DNA from: G963676655 sp963676655
GTDB lineage: Bacteria > Verrucomicrobiota > Lentisphaeria > Victivallales > Victivallaceae
Length of the DNA: 64,000 bases
Assembly: GCA_963676655.2 (NCBI GenBank)
Contig: CAXXKX010000002.1
Location: 1,426,001-1,490,000 of the forward strand
Direction: 5' to 3'
The notes under the pieces were generated by a model. It had not been told where the DNA came from. It saw only the letters and a list, made by a program, of their open reading frames with translations, and searched no databases. The position numbers and the translations under genes were made by a program. How positions within the stretch are numbered: position 1 is the stretch's first letter; each line of letters begins with the position of its first letter. Below, piece after piece: positions 27,652-36,296 of this stretch.

Positions 27652-29288
27652 AATATAGTTCGGCATGCTGCTTCAAGATGAAGATATTATATGCTTTTTT
27701 TATTAACGCTTTATTTTGTTACAACGTACAATGCCTCAATAATGCAAATCATTCAACTCAGCAACCAGATAAATATATACATAAAGAATACAAATTAATA
27801 TTTACTCAACTGCATGATTATGGAATACCGAATGCAAAGAATGCAGAAGCTATAATAATACCTCATGGAAATCATATGACATTGGGGTATTGGAGGATAG
27901 GATTGCATCATAATATTAGGAATAAAGAGTATATCTTCAATACCGAAATAATTTTTGACCCACTTGAAGGAGATGAGATTAAGGTTGGTTCGAAAAAGTT
28001 TTTATTTCAAGTTGACAGAGCTATTCAATTAGCCACGCAGATTGCAGAAAAAGGAGTTATTACCCCTTTAAGCGTATATCATATTGGTCTATTGATAACT
28101 TTCGCGGTACATCTCAATGATTTAAATATGCGTAAAGATGCAAACAGAATTGTTAATATTTTAGTTACCAAATTCGGTTTAGAGCGCATCATATTTGAGA
28201 CGAAAAATTTTATTGCTGATGATAAATATCTGAAAATATTTAATATATTCAAACGCGATAAGGATTGGCAAAAATATGGGAATTCAGTTTATGAGCTACT
28301 AATTAAATATAAAACTTGTTGGAGGATTAGACCAGCAATAGATTTATTATATGAACGCATAAAAGAGAGACAGCGTGAATTTGAAGTTCCAAAAGATGTC
28401 GAGGACAAGCTTTCACCTTCAAACCTGACTTTACTGAAAAAAATGCCGGGAATTGCTGTTTGTATAGATCCTCTATGTTTATTTTTTGATAATAAAGGTC
28501 TTAATGTTCCTAATTGGCTTTTTGTCCCATGCAGGAAAACAGGAGAACAAGATAAAATTTTGGATATAATATTCAAAAAAGGAGTAGATGCGCTTCCAGC
28601 TCTGATTGAATCTGTTGATATTTCATATCTTTGTAATGCTATACCATTAGAAGCCTGTGGAGAATCAAACATTCTTTATAAAAACTCCTTAGATCCGCAA
28701 AAAACACATGATGCACATGAGCTATATAAAAAGTTTGATTCTCGTCCAATGAGTATTGGAGAGGTTTCATATAGTCTTCTTTGTTTTCTTAATCCAAATG
28801 AAAAGAGCTTGTCCAATAAGAAGATAAAGCAAATAACATGGGATTTATATAAGGCTTTAAAAGGTAAATCAAACGACGAAATAGCCCAATATTATTTACG
28901 TAAAAAAGAATTCACAGGACTATTGATTGATTACCTCATTAAACGTGATGTTGAACATAATAGGATGTTAATAGAGAACTCTTTGCTAGAAAGCGTAGGC
29001 ATTTTATCCCCTTGGATAATAATAAATTACATTGAGACGCTTAACCACAAAAATAAAAATAGTAAGTTCTTGATGAGACTAAAAAAACTGGTTTTAGAAA
29101 AGTTTAAATCTGAATTGGAAAGAGAAAAAAGTGGGGCGCGTACAATTGGAAGAATGGAAGTTGAGGATAGTAAGAAAATTGAATCCATGAAATATATTTA
29201 TGAAAAATGTTTGCTTAAAAAAATAAACTTTCTGCAAGGAGAGTGTGTCCAGCGAGTTCCATGCGAGAAAAAGACTAATATTAAGTAG
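27648..29288 (+). CDS. Large secreted or anchored protein, candidate immunity/accessory for A4
   Basis: 546 residues from the ATG at 27648, which overlaps the A4 stop by four bases (ATGA); the frame is open from 27606, but that extension overlaps the toxin. The hydrophobic N-terminus (MKILYAFFINALFCYNVQC) could be a signal peptide. The rest is helical and lysine-rich, with no recognised domain. It is much longer than usual immunity proteins. Its last ~14 residues (CVQRVPCEKKTNIK) are read from the next leader repeat, so the original 3' end has been replaced by repeat sequence. Translational coupling to the toxin is the main argument for an immunity role. Confidence 0.5.
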   Translation: MKYSSACCFKMKILYAFFINALFCYNVQCLNNANHSTQQPDKYIHKEYKLIFTQLHDYGIPNAKNAEAIIIPHGNHMTLGYWRIGLHHNIRNKEYIFNTEIIFDPLEGDEIKVGSKKFLFQVDRAIQLATQIAEKGVITPLSVYHIGLLITFAVHLNDLNMRKDANRIVNILVTKFGLERIIFETKNFIADDKYLKIFNIFKRDKDWQKYGNSVYELLIKYKTCWRIRPAIDLLYERIKERQREFEVPKDVEDKLSPSNLTLLKKMPGIAVCIDPLCLFFDNKGLNVPNWLFVPCRKTGEQDKILDIIFKKGVDALPALIESVDISYLCNAIPLEACGESNILYKNSLDPQKTHDAHELYKKFDSRPMSIGEVSYSLLCFLNPNEKSLSNKKIKQITWDLYKALKGKSNDEIAQYYLRKKEFTGLLIDYLIKRDVEHNRMLIENSLLESVGILSPWIIINYIETLNHKNKNSKFLMRLKKLVLEKFKSELEREKSGARTIGRMEVEDSKKIESMKYIYEKCLLKKINFLQGECVQRVPCEKKTNIK

Positions 29289-29422
29289 TATTGAGTTGTA
29301 ATGTTTTCGGCATTTTACACATGAGAGAGTGTGTTGTCAGCGAGTTTTGCGACTGTATACCGTTTTGAATGCCTAAAACGGCAAAAAAAGCTGAAAACAA
29401 GGCAGGAATGAGCCTCTGTCAG
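29243..29422 (+). repeat. Cassette leader repeat, copy A5
   Basis: CAGCGAGTTCCAT at 29250-29262, a diverged middle lacking the ATGGTAAT hairpin, a second CAGCGAGTT (near 29340), and the CCGTTTT/AAAACGG hairpin at 29360-29381. In this copy the short frame has lost one base and has CAG in place of the TAG, so it runs straight into the RHS frame. Confidence 0.75.
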
Positions 29423-31501
29423 TATATATTAAATCATAAGGTTGATTACGCCTATGACACATTGGGACGCAGGACATCTATGAGTCTGATGAATAATAGT
29501 ACGCCTCTGGGTGCTACCCAGTACACTTATGATACCATGAGTAGATTAGCGACGGTTTCCGACGGGACCAATACCGCGACCTATGCCCGGATCGCCGGCA
29601 TGAACCTTTTGGATACCACTACTGTAAGCAATACCTCCGGGACAGTCCTGACCCGTGACCGGAACTATGATTCGTATCATCGTCTGGCAAGCATCAGCAA
29701 TACCGCCGGCAGCGTCACCCGGTCATATACCTATACCCTGAACGATAAGGACCAGCGTACCAGGATCACTTTTGCCGACGGTTCATACTGGGATTACACC
29801 TATGACGCCAAAGGGCAGGTGATCAGCGGTGCGAAATACGATGCGAACGGCCTGGCCGTGCCCGGGCAGGCGTTCGGTTACGGTTACGACGAAATCGGCA
29901 ATATGCTCTATAAAGAAAACGGCATGAGCGCGCTCAAGATCGCCTATTCCTCCAATATCGTCAACCAGTATACCGCGGTTGCCTATCCCGGAGTGGTTCC
30001 GGTCGTTGGCGCGGCGGATGTTGATGCCGAGGTAAAGGTCATGCGTAACGATACGCCGCAGAACTATTATCCGCTGCGTGTCATGACGCCGACCCGTAAC
30101 GGTAAATACTATTACGGCACGTTCAGCGCCGATAACTCCCAGACGGAGAAAACCGTCGATTACAGTGTCTACGCCATGAAAACCGATCCGAACGATACCG
30201 GCAAAAAGCTCTATGAAAAACAAAACGGTTCATTTACCGTTCCGAAGCGTGACGCCGCTTTCACTTATGACGATGACGGCAATATGCTGACCAACGGCGA
30301 CTGGACCTACACCTGGAACGGCGAAAACCGGATGATCGCTGCTGAAAAATCAAATTCCAAACTGGAATTCGCTTACGACTACCAGGGGAGAAGGTTCAGC
30401 AAAAAAGTCTACACCGGAACTACTGGTAACTGGACGCTGAGCAGTGAACAGAAGTTCGTTTATGACAGGTACTTGCAGATAGCCGAATTTAATGGCTCAA
30501 ATAGTGTTCAAAAATCCCATGTCTGGGCTGATTCAACCACATTGGAATGGCAAAAGGACCACGTCAACAGCAAATACCATTACTGCATGTACGACGGCAA
30601 TAAAAACATCATTGGTACTGTGGATGATACAGAAACATTGACTTCTTCATACGAATATTCACCCTTCGGAAAAATACTATCTAAATCCGGTAGCTATGCC
30701 GATAGTAATAAATTCCGGTTCAGTAGTGAATATCAAGACGATGAAACCGGCTTGGTCTACTACAATTACCGGTATTACAGCTCCGAAATAGGCCGGTGGA
30801 CAAAACGTGATCCAATTGAGGAAGAGGGAGGATATAATCTTTATGGAATGGTTGGAAATAGGATTGCAAACTATTTTGACTATTTAGGATATGTTAAGGT
30901 TTCTCATTCCGTCAATTATGAATATTTTAATAACCTTTCAGAATTAAGAAAGGCATGTGAAGGAAATCGTCTAGCTTGTTCAATTATGTGGGGAGGCATA
31001 GATGATGTAAAGTATAAGACGATTGTTAACCCATATAAAGAATATATTAAGCATAAACCATGTTGTGTTACTATTGATAGTGTAAAGTGGCACAGTGAAA
31101 TAAAAATGTTAACACGATCAGCTTGGGATAAAGAAGTTGGAGACGATAAATATGCAAGATGGAATCGTAATAATGGATATAATACTTGGACAAACGAAGA
31201 ATTTTATAAAAGCAGGCTATTTAAAACTTATGATGGAGTTTTCTTGCACGAAAAGCAACACATGAAACAGTTTAAAGAATTAGGAGAAAAAGGAATTAAT
31301 ATATTTAATAAAAAATTTACTGAAGCAAATTGTAAAGATGATGCTAACACTAACACTAACACTAACACTAAATCAATGGAGGTTCAAATGACATTAACTT
31401 ACCTGGAATGGAATAAAAATACAAAGTCTAAAATAGGAAGAAGCGAAGAAGAAGCGGTACAAGTCGAAAGAGAGTATTACCAGGGACAATGTGGAAAATA
31501 A
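29369..31501 (+). CDS. RHS orphan cassette A5 with HExxH metalloprotease-like tip
   Basis: The ATG at 29369 belongs to the leader mini-frame (MPKTAKKAENKAG) and is fused in frame to RHS sequence from codon 19 (YILNHKVDYAYD). It is the only cassette whose leader reads through, although no ribosome-binding site is seen. The YD repeats are partly of a different lineage (residues ~75-290, GC-rich). The core is RFSSEYQDDETGLVYYNYRYYSSEIGRWTKRDPIEEE. The tip (~510-710) contains KPCCVTID and the zincin motif HEKQH at residues 627-631 (FLHEKQHMKQF), with possible third ligands in EEEAVQVE near the C-terminus. A short NTNTNT run comes from a hexanucleotide repeat. A zinc metalloprotease toxin is the likely reading. 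Confidence 0.75.
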   Translation: MPKTAKKAENKAGMSLCQYILNHKVDYAYDTLGRRTSMSLMNNSTPLGATQYTYDTMSRLATVSDGTNTATYARIAGMNLLDTTTVSNTSGTVLTRDRNYDSYHRLASISNTAGSVTRSYTYTLNDKDQRTRITFADGSYWDYTYDAKGQVISGAKYDANGLAVPGQAFGYGYDEIGNMLYKENGMSALKIAYSSNIVNQYTAVAYPGVVPVVGAADVDAEVKVMRNDTPQNYYPLRVMTPTRNGKYYYGTFSADNSQTEKTVDYSVYAMKTDPNDTGKKLYEKQNGSFTVPKRDAAFTYDDDGNMLTNGDWTYTWNGENRMIAAEKSNSKLEFAYDYQGRRFSKKVYTGTTGNWTLSSEQKFVYDRYLQIAEFNGSNSVQKSHVWADSTTLEWQKDHVNSKYHYCMYDGNKNIIGTVDDTETLTSSYEYSPFGKILSKSGSYADSNKFRFSSEYQDDETGLVYYNYRYYSSEIGRWTKRDPIEEEGGYNLYGMVGNRIANYFDYLGYVKVSHSVNYEYFNNLSELRKACEGNRLACSIMWGGIDDVKYKTIVNPYKEYIKHKPCCVTIDSVKWHSEIKMLTRSAWDKEVGDDKYARWNRNNGYNTWTNEEFYKSRLFKTYDGVFLHEKQHMKQFKELGEKGINIFNKKFTEANCKDDANTNTNTNTKSMEVQMTLTYLEWNKNTKSKIGRSEEEAVQVEREYYQGQCGK
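31344..31371 (+). repeat. Hexanucleotide repeat in the A5 tip
   Basis: Just over four tandem copies of CTAACA encoding Asn-Thr repeats. Since the unit is two codons, copy changes would alter the length of a linker, not the frame. Confidence 0.8.
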
Positions 31502-31505
31502 CAAT

Positions 31506-32102
31506 ATGAAAACAATTCTTTATTTTTTCTCTTTTAGTTTATTGCTATTTGGTTGCACAAGAAATAATGATCCAGATATCGACGAATGGCGATCTATGCA
31601 AAATGGAAGTAAAAACACTGATGTAATTATTGATTTAACTTGGGAAGTATTAAAGCTTGCGGAGGTTGATGAAGATTTATTTGAGGTGCGTTCTGCTTTA
31701 TATAAAATAAAATTAGCACAATTAAAAGAGGCAGAAATAGATTTAAACATAATAATACAAAAAACGTATAAACGTTCACAACAAATTAATAAAATAATAT
31801 ATCATGTAAAAGAGACGAATCTAGCAGAAAAATACAAAATAGTATTTTCAATAAATGAACAATTAAATGATATTTGCAAGAAAGCAATTCTTTGCATCAA
31901 AAAAATAAAGAATAATGATAGTTATGAAATGGATATAGATCAAAATCGCGTGATTGAAAAATTGCAAAAAAAATTGAAATTTATTAAGTCCGAAATAGTT
32001 AAAAAATATGCAATATGGGGTCCTAGTGCTCAAGCTTCTAGACGTTCAAAACTAAGAAAATTGAATTCAGGGCGCAACCAACAAGTTCCATGTGAAAAAT
32101 AA
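31506..32102 (+). CDS. Lipoprotein, candidate immunity protein for the A5 tip
   Basis: About 198 residues from the ATG at 31506, five bases after the A5 stop; an in-frame TTG-like start inside A5 is less likely. Signal sequence with lipobox (SLLLFGC, Cys17). The mature part is helical with many Lys/Glu/Ile heptads (residues 40-170), probably coiled coil. The end (QQVPCEK) is encoded by a leader-repeat box (AGTTCCATGTGAAAAATAA), as also seen at the end of the gene at 27648. An envelope-facing lipoprotein fits an extracytoplasmic protease target. Domain family not recognised. Confidence 0.55.
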   Translation: MKTILYFFSFSLLLFGCTRNNDPDIDEWRSMQNGSKNTDVIIDLTWEVLKLAEVDEDLFEVRSALYKIKLAQLKEAEIDLNIIIQKTYKRSQQINKIIYHVKETNLAEKYKIVFSINEQLNDICKKAILCIKKIKNNDSYEMDIDQNRVIEKLQKKLKFIKSEIVKKYAIWGPSAQASRRSKLRKLNSGRNQQVPCEK

Positions 32103-32350
32103 ACTAATATGGCAGGATACGGGGCGGAGATGCAGGGTCATCCATTAAGGCTCCTTTCGTTTGATTTTTTCACTTACGGTAATATACACTGTAGGGGAAC
32201 AGCGAGTTCCATGCGACAATAATGGTAATATTAATTAGCATAAAAGCATAATGAATTTTACTTTTTATCAGTGAAAATGTGTGTTGTCAGCGAGTTTTAC
32301 TACTGTATACCATTTTGCATGCCAAAAACGGCAAAAAAAGCTGAAAACAA
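32103..32350 (+). repeat. Orphan cassette leader (A6) cut by IS66 copy 2
   Basis: After a short GC-rich stretch (GGGTCATCCATTAAGG, also near 22187) comes the leader: CAGCGAGTTCCAT (32200-32212), a diverged ATGGTAAT stem, a second CAGCGAGTT, a degraded CCATTTT/AAAACGG hairpin and the start of the mini-frame (MPKTAKKAENK), which is cut at ...CTGAAAACAA by the IS. No RHS sequence follows on the other side, so the cassette this leader served has been lost. Confidence 0.8.
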
Positions 32351-32385
32351 GTAAGAGTTGAATGACGGACAGGGGGCGGACGGTT

Positions 32386-33948
32386 TTATTCTTCTTCCGG
32401 TTGGAAGTTCTGCGGCAGGAGGATGTCTATATTTTGCGCCGGAGTGGTTTGCAGGTGCGTCAGGACATATTCCAACCAGGCTTGCGGATTCTTTTTATTC
32501 TGTTTGCAGGTCACCAGCAGACTTAGCAGCATTGCCAGATTTTGCCCGCCGGTTTCATTGCCCGCAAACAGGTAATTCTTGCGTCCGAGCGCGATCGGAC
32601 GGATCGCGTTTTCAGCCGGATTGTTATCGATATTAATTTTGGGGTTACTCAGGAAGCGACACAGTCGCGTTCGGGCTTTTGCCGCATAGTTCGCGGCTTT
32701 ATAGATCAACGATGACGGTTCGTTGTTCAACTTCAGTCTGTCGCACTCGTCAAATATCCGGTCAACGACGTCTCGCGAGATTTTAGCGCGTAATTTCTGG
32801 CGGCATTCGAACAGGACTTTTTCGGTCCCGCGTTCGGCGGCGTTTTCTTTGGCCTGACGTTCGGTCATGTAGAGTTGCCGGATCAGTTTCAACATCTTTT
32901 CCGCCTCTGACGGATATGCGTTCAGGGCGTTTTCAAAATAACGGCGCACGTGAGCCCAGCAACCGGCCAGTTCCAGGTTGCATTTTTCATCATTTTCCAA
33001 TTGAATATAGGCGTCGTACTGATCGGAGATCACGGTTCCCTGATATTCGCCCAGATATTTTTTTGCCGATTCGCCGCTGCGGCTAAGGTCGAAGGCGAAG
33101 GCGACTATCGGCGGACCGATCCCGGTCATCCGGCACCAGAGATAAGCTTTTTTGCATTTTCCCGTGCCGGGATCCTGCATGCGCATGCTCGATTCATCCG
33201 CGTGAATAATTTCACTGTTCAAAATCAGTTCGATATTGCGTTCGTACAGAGGAGTGAGCAGTTCGGCGACGCCGCCAAAAAGACGACACAGGGTCGAACG
33301 GTTGACCTCGATCCCTACCCGCGCCAGACGTTCCTGCTGACGATACAGCGGCAGGTAATCGAGGCATTTTTCGGTGACCATCTGCGAGATAAACGAGGCA
33401 TCGAACTTGCTCTTGCCGGTCTTGCTGTCGAGGGCATCGCCGGGATGCGGCGCGGTCACGACGCCAACGGTAGCGTTGTTCGGGTCGGCATATTTTTCAC
33501 GTTTGAAGACTTTTACGAAATAGCTGCTGCGCCATGCCAGACGCTCGAAAACGTCATAACCGATCAGTTTGAGTTCCTGGCCGGCCGGCCCGATCCGTTC
33601 GGCTGCCGGCAGCTTGATAATAATTTCTTCGCGCGGCAGATCGTCGGGGAATTTCTGCCATCCAGTCTGGTTGCGATGCTTCCGGCGTTCGTAGTTGATA
33701 GATGCGGTTTCAGGTTGAGGCTCATTTGCCGGAGCCGTATCGAATCCCGGCAACATCAGCGTATCCGGCGACGGATCAATAAAGCGTTCGGATTTTTCCC
33801 CGAAGACCTGACGTCTGAACCAGTCAAGTTGATTTTGAAGCTCTGCGATTGCTGTCTTATGCTGATTTTGAAGTGTTTCAATAATAGCATTTTGTTCTAC
33901 GATTATCTGCTTGGCTTCCGCCAGACTTGAAATCGATTCAACCACCAT
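32386..33948 (-). CDS. tnpC: IS66 DDE transposase TnpC, copy 2
   Basis: 520 residues, identical in protein sequence to the copy at 17494-19056, including the three catalytic acids (Asp251, Asp309, Glu446). Long antisense frames on the + strand here are shadows. Intact and probably functional. Confidence 0.95.
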   Translation of the reverse strand: MVVESISSLAEAKQIIVEQNAIIETLQNQHKTAIAELQNQLDWFRRQVFGEKSERFIDPSPDTLMLPGFDTAPANEPQPETASINYERRKHRNQTGWQKFPDDLPREEIIIKLPAAERIGPAGQELKLIGYDVFERLAWRSSYFVKVFKREKYADPNNATVGVVTAPHPGDALDSKTGKSKFDASFISQMVTEKCLDYLPLYRQQERLARVGIEVNRSTLCRLFGGVAELLTPLYERNIELILNSEIIHADESSMRMQDPGTGKCKKAYLWCRMTGIGPPIVAFAFDLSRSGESAKKYLGEYQGTVISDQYDAYIQLENDEKCNLELAGCWAHVRRYFENALNAYPSEAEKMLKLIRQLYMTERQAKENAAERGTEKVLFECRQKLRAKISRDVVDRIFDECDRLKLNNEPSSLIYKAANYAAKARTRLCRFLSNPKINIDNNPAENAIRPIALGRKNYLFAGNETGGQNLAMLLSLLVTCKQNKKNPQAWLEYVLTHLQTTPAQNIDILLPQNFQPEEE

Positions 33949-34054
33949 TTTAAACTATCACGCTCCTATGCTTACACGACTGATTTTACCATGAAAAAAT
34001 ATAGCATAAATCATCATTTTTTCAAGCAAAAAAACAGCTTGTTTTGAGGCTGAG

Positions 34055-34402
34055 TCAACGATTTTCCGGCAGGTTGAAACGCTTGTGGTAACGCTTCGGC
34101 ACAATGCCCTGGATCATCACGTGAAATTCGCGCAAATCAAGCTGCTTCGCGACCGTCAAGTTGCGCGGAATCCGGAAGGTGCCGCGTTCCAGCCGCTTGG
34201 CCCAAATCGCATAACCGTCGCGATCCCAGTAAATGATTTTCATCAGATTTTTGCGCTTATTATAAAAGACAAACAGATGTCCGCTTAACGGCTCCTCCAG
34301 CATCAACTGCCGTACCACGCCGGGCAGCGTATTGAACGACTTGCGCAGATCCACCGGATCGGCACACAAATAAATCCTGACTGACGCGGGAATGCCCAGC
34401 AT
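34055..34402 (-). CDS. tnpB: IS66 accessory protein TnpB, copy 2
   Basis: 115 residues, same protein as at 17041-17388, although a few silent base changes separate the two copies. Its ATG overlaps the end of tnpA. Confidence 0.95.
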   Translation of the reverse strand: MLGIPASVRIYLCADPVDLRKSFNTLPGVVRQLMLEEPLSGHLFVFYNKRKNLMKIIYWDRDGYAIWAKRLERGTFRIPRNLTVAKQLDLREFHVMIQGIVPKRYHKRFNLPENR

Positions 34403-34791
34403 TATATCTCCTCCCGTAAAAGTTCCACTACTTGACTGAACGTCTTCGGATCGAATCCTGGCGGAATTTTCAGGATCAGTCGACCGGGAAACTCCAGTTC
34501 AAGCAAGCTTGACGAAGATTGATTCGATGATTTCGACTTTGACCGGGAATGACGCCACCGCGCCGGACGCCCGGCGGGTACGTGCGATGCGACAGCTTGC
34601 GGTATTTCAATAAAATTTACCTGAGGACACTCTGATGAACTTGATGCCGTCGCATCAATTACGTCACGCCACCGCAACGCGGTTTTGTAGTTGATCTGTT
34701 CATCTCGACAGAATCCGGCCAGACTTTTCCCGCTTGCGACCTGACGTTTGAGGATTTTTTCCCAGCGCACGATTTTTTGTTTTCGAGTCAT
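34402..34791 (-). CDS. tnpA: IS66 accessory protein TnpA, copy 2
   Basis: About 129 residues with the basic helix-turn-helix start. It has Ala where copy 1 has Ser in the GKSL-x-GF segment. The start is taken at the ATG with GGAG upstream, matching copy 1. Confidence 0.85.
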   Translation of the reverse strand: MTRKQKIVRWEKILKRQVASGKSLAGFCRDEQINYKTALRWRDVIDATASSSSECPQVNFIEIPQAVASHVPAGRPARWRHSRSKSKSSNQSSSSLLELEFPGRLILKIPPGFDPKTFSQVVELLREEI

Positions 34792-34874
34792 AGTAATCTC
34801 CAATTAAATTAACTGAAGCTTACCATACTTCCTTCACGATAAGAAAAAAGATGCCCGTCATTCAACGCTTACAT

Positions 34875-34940
34875 ACTAAATGCACATACCTGTTTTTGTC
34901 AAACTAAATGCACACACTCCATTTTTAGTATGTGCGTTTA
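34875..34940. promoter_or_regulatory. Operator-like repeats upstream of the GntR/LacI-type regulator
   Basis: ACTAAATGCACATAC (34875-34889) and ACTAAATGCACACAC (34903-34917) are direct repeats 28 bases apart. GTATGTGCGTTT (near 34928-34939) is the same motif inverted, 11 of 12 positions matching AAATGCACATAC. They lie 50-120 bases before the consensus promoter of the regulator gene and may be its binding sites. The first copy abuts the IS66 end. Confidence 0.4.
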
Positions 34941-34992
34941 CTTTTTCAATTTTCTAAATTTAACTTTTTTTAATTTTTTATATGAATACGTG

Positions 34993-35021
34993 TTGACAAA
35001 CCTCCTTGAAACACCTATAAT
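34993..35021 (+). promoter_or_regulatory. Consensus sigma-70-type promoter
   Basis: TTGACA (34993-34998), a 17-base spacer, TATAAT (35016-35021): both hexamers perfect. It points into the regulator gene at 35072, placing the start of transcription near 35028. Sequence around it is very AT-rich. Confidence 0.75.
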
Positions 35022-35071
35022 TATAATCAAAACAAGAGTTATACAACACTTTCGAGAATGAGTTCAAAAAT

Positions 35072-36220
35072 ATGAAAAAAACAGCCACATCCAAGATAGA
35101 GGAATACATGCGCAAGGAAGCGCTGAAACCGGAATCGGTATTCAAAATGCCAACCATGCGGCAACTGGTCAAACACTTTAACGTATCGCTGGTAACGGTG
35201 ACTCGCGCGGTAAAAAAACTGGAAGCTGAAGGCGTAATCGTTTGCCGCCACGGTTCCGGGATAGTGGCGGCTAGAGAATCATGTACGGATGCGAATTATA
35301 CGGTGCTTTCCGGTTCAGGGAAGAATGGATGCATTGTTCTGGCGGTAATGGATTATCCTAGTGATACTATATGGAATCGGGCATACATGAGCGAACAATG
35401 TGCAATCCAGAACGGTTATAGAGTGATTAACTGCAAAATCCATCAGGACACCAAGCCTGTCGATATTATTAACTTTACCAAGCAGCAGGAAAATTGCGTG
35501 GGACTGATATTGATGCCTAGCATCATTCAGTTCAGCCATGATGAAGTCCAATCTTTTGGACAATTGTCAATGCCGGTGGTTTTTGTTCACGGCATGTTTG
35601 AATACGAGGCGTTACCCCGGAATGTTTATATGGTGGGACGGGATCCTGATGCGGCGGGAAAGCTGGCGGCAAAACACCTGTATGAACATGGGCATCGCAA
35701 TATTGGTTTGATTCGCAATGAGCCAGCAAACGAATACACAGAGATTTTTATAAAAACGGTAGCCGGTTTTCTCAGGCAGGCCAAGGAAAAAGCCAAACTG
35801 CATTACTTCCCTTCGATCATCCGCAACTGGGGAAACTCCAAAGAAGAAGCGAGGCGTATTACCCGCGAAAACATTGATGATATTCGTTTGAAAAATATTA
35901 CCGCGCTGATATATCTCTCCAGTGAAGGCGCTTTTGCCTCCCAGTCGGTACTTAAGTCGGCCGGATTCAGGTTGCCTGAAGACATCAGCGTTGTTGCCGA
36001 AACCGACAACTGGTTCTGTAATTATTCCGACCCTGCTATTACTGCGATCACTCCTGATCACAAGGCGATATGTCTACGGGCGGTAGGAATAATTTCAGAC
36101 GAAAAACACCGTGATGGACAGCGTTTCAGGATGAGGGAAAAGCTAATCAAGCGCGACAGCGTATTTGACCGTGGTGTTTGTTCAGCAGTAAGAAGGGGGG
36201 TATCAATATGCTGCCAGTAA
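35072..36220 (+). CDS. GntR/LacI-type transcriptional regulator
   Basis: 382 residues. The N-terminal winged helix (about 1-70; MPTMRQLVKHFNVSLVTVTRAVKKLEAEGVIVCRHGSGI) is GntR-like. Residues ~85-360 form a periplasmic-binding-protein/LacI-type sugar-sensing domain (VLAVMDYPSDTIWN, VGRDPDAAGKLAAKHLYEHGHRNIGLIRNEP). This hybrid is known for sugar-responsive regulators such as AraR. It is the first gene of the carbohydrate locus and probably controls it and itself from the repeats at 34875-34940. The ligand cannot be told from the sequence. Confidence 0.85.
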   Translation: MKKTATSKIEEYMRKEALKPESVFKMPTMRQLVKHFNVSLVTVTRAVKKLEAEGVIVCRHGSGIVAARESCTDANYTVLSGSGKNGCIVLAVMDYPSDTIWNRAYMSEQCAIQNGYRVINCKIHQDTKPVDIINFTKQQENCVGLILMPSIIQFSHDEVQSFGQLSMPVVFVHGMFEYEALPRNVYMVGRDPDAAGKLAAKHLYEHGHRNIGLIRNEPANEYTEIFIKTVAGFLRQAKEKAKLHYFPSIIRNWGNSKEEARRITRENIDDIRLKNITALIYLSSEGAFASQSVLKSAGFRLPEDISVVAETDNWFCNYSDPAITAITPDHKAICLRAVGIISDEKHRDGQRFRMREKLIKRDSVFDRGVCSAVRRGVSICCQ

Positions 36221-36296
36221 TTATTTGAGCGGTTAGCAGTAAAGAAACTGTTCCGATTAAGATAAATCAATTGTCTCTTAAAAAAGGAATATAGAA

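Larger units (their letters stand above)
32351..34872 (-). mobile_element. IS66-family insertion sequence, copy 2 (inverted, no target duplication)
   Basis: 2522 bp, the inverted twin of 16571-19091, with the same terminal repeats and a few base differences, mainly in the tnpB-tnpC gap and tnpB. The eight bases on the left (GAAAACAA) and right (ATACTAAA) do not match, so the flanks were not created by one simple insertion. Adjacent deletion or recombination probably removed the cassette on its right. Confidence 0.95.

Noticed and set aside
13078..32350. Cassette array as an integron or a diversity-generating retroelement
   Set aside because: No tyrosine integrase, no attC-type sites and no reverse transcriptase in the window. 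Cassettes share long RHS homology, so homologous recombination is the simpler view.
34055..34288. Small + strand frame inside tnpB copy 2
   Set aside because: Antisense shadow of tnpB, also present in copy 1 with different residues, which indicates no coding constraint.
16571..34872. Inversion between the two oppositely oriented IS66 copies
   Set aside because: Copy 1 has matching 8-bp duplications on both sides, which an inversion through the copies would have separated.
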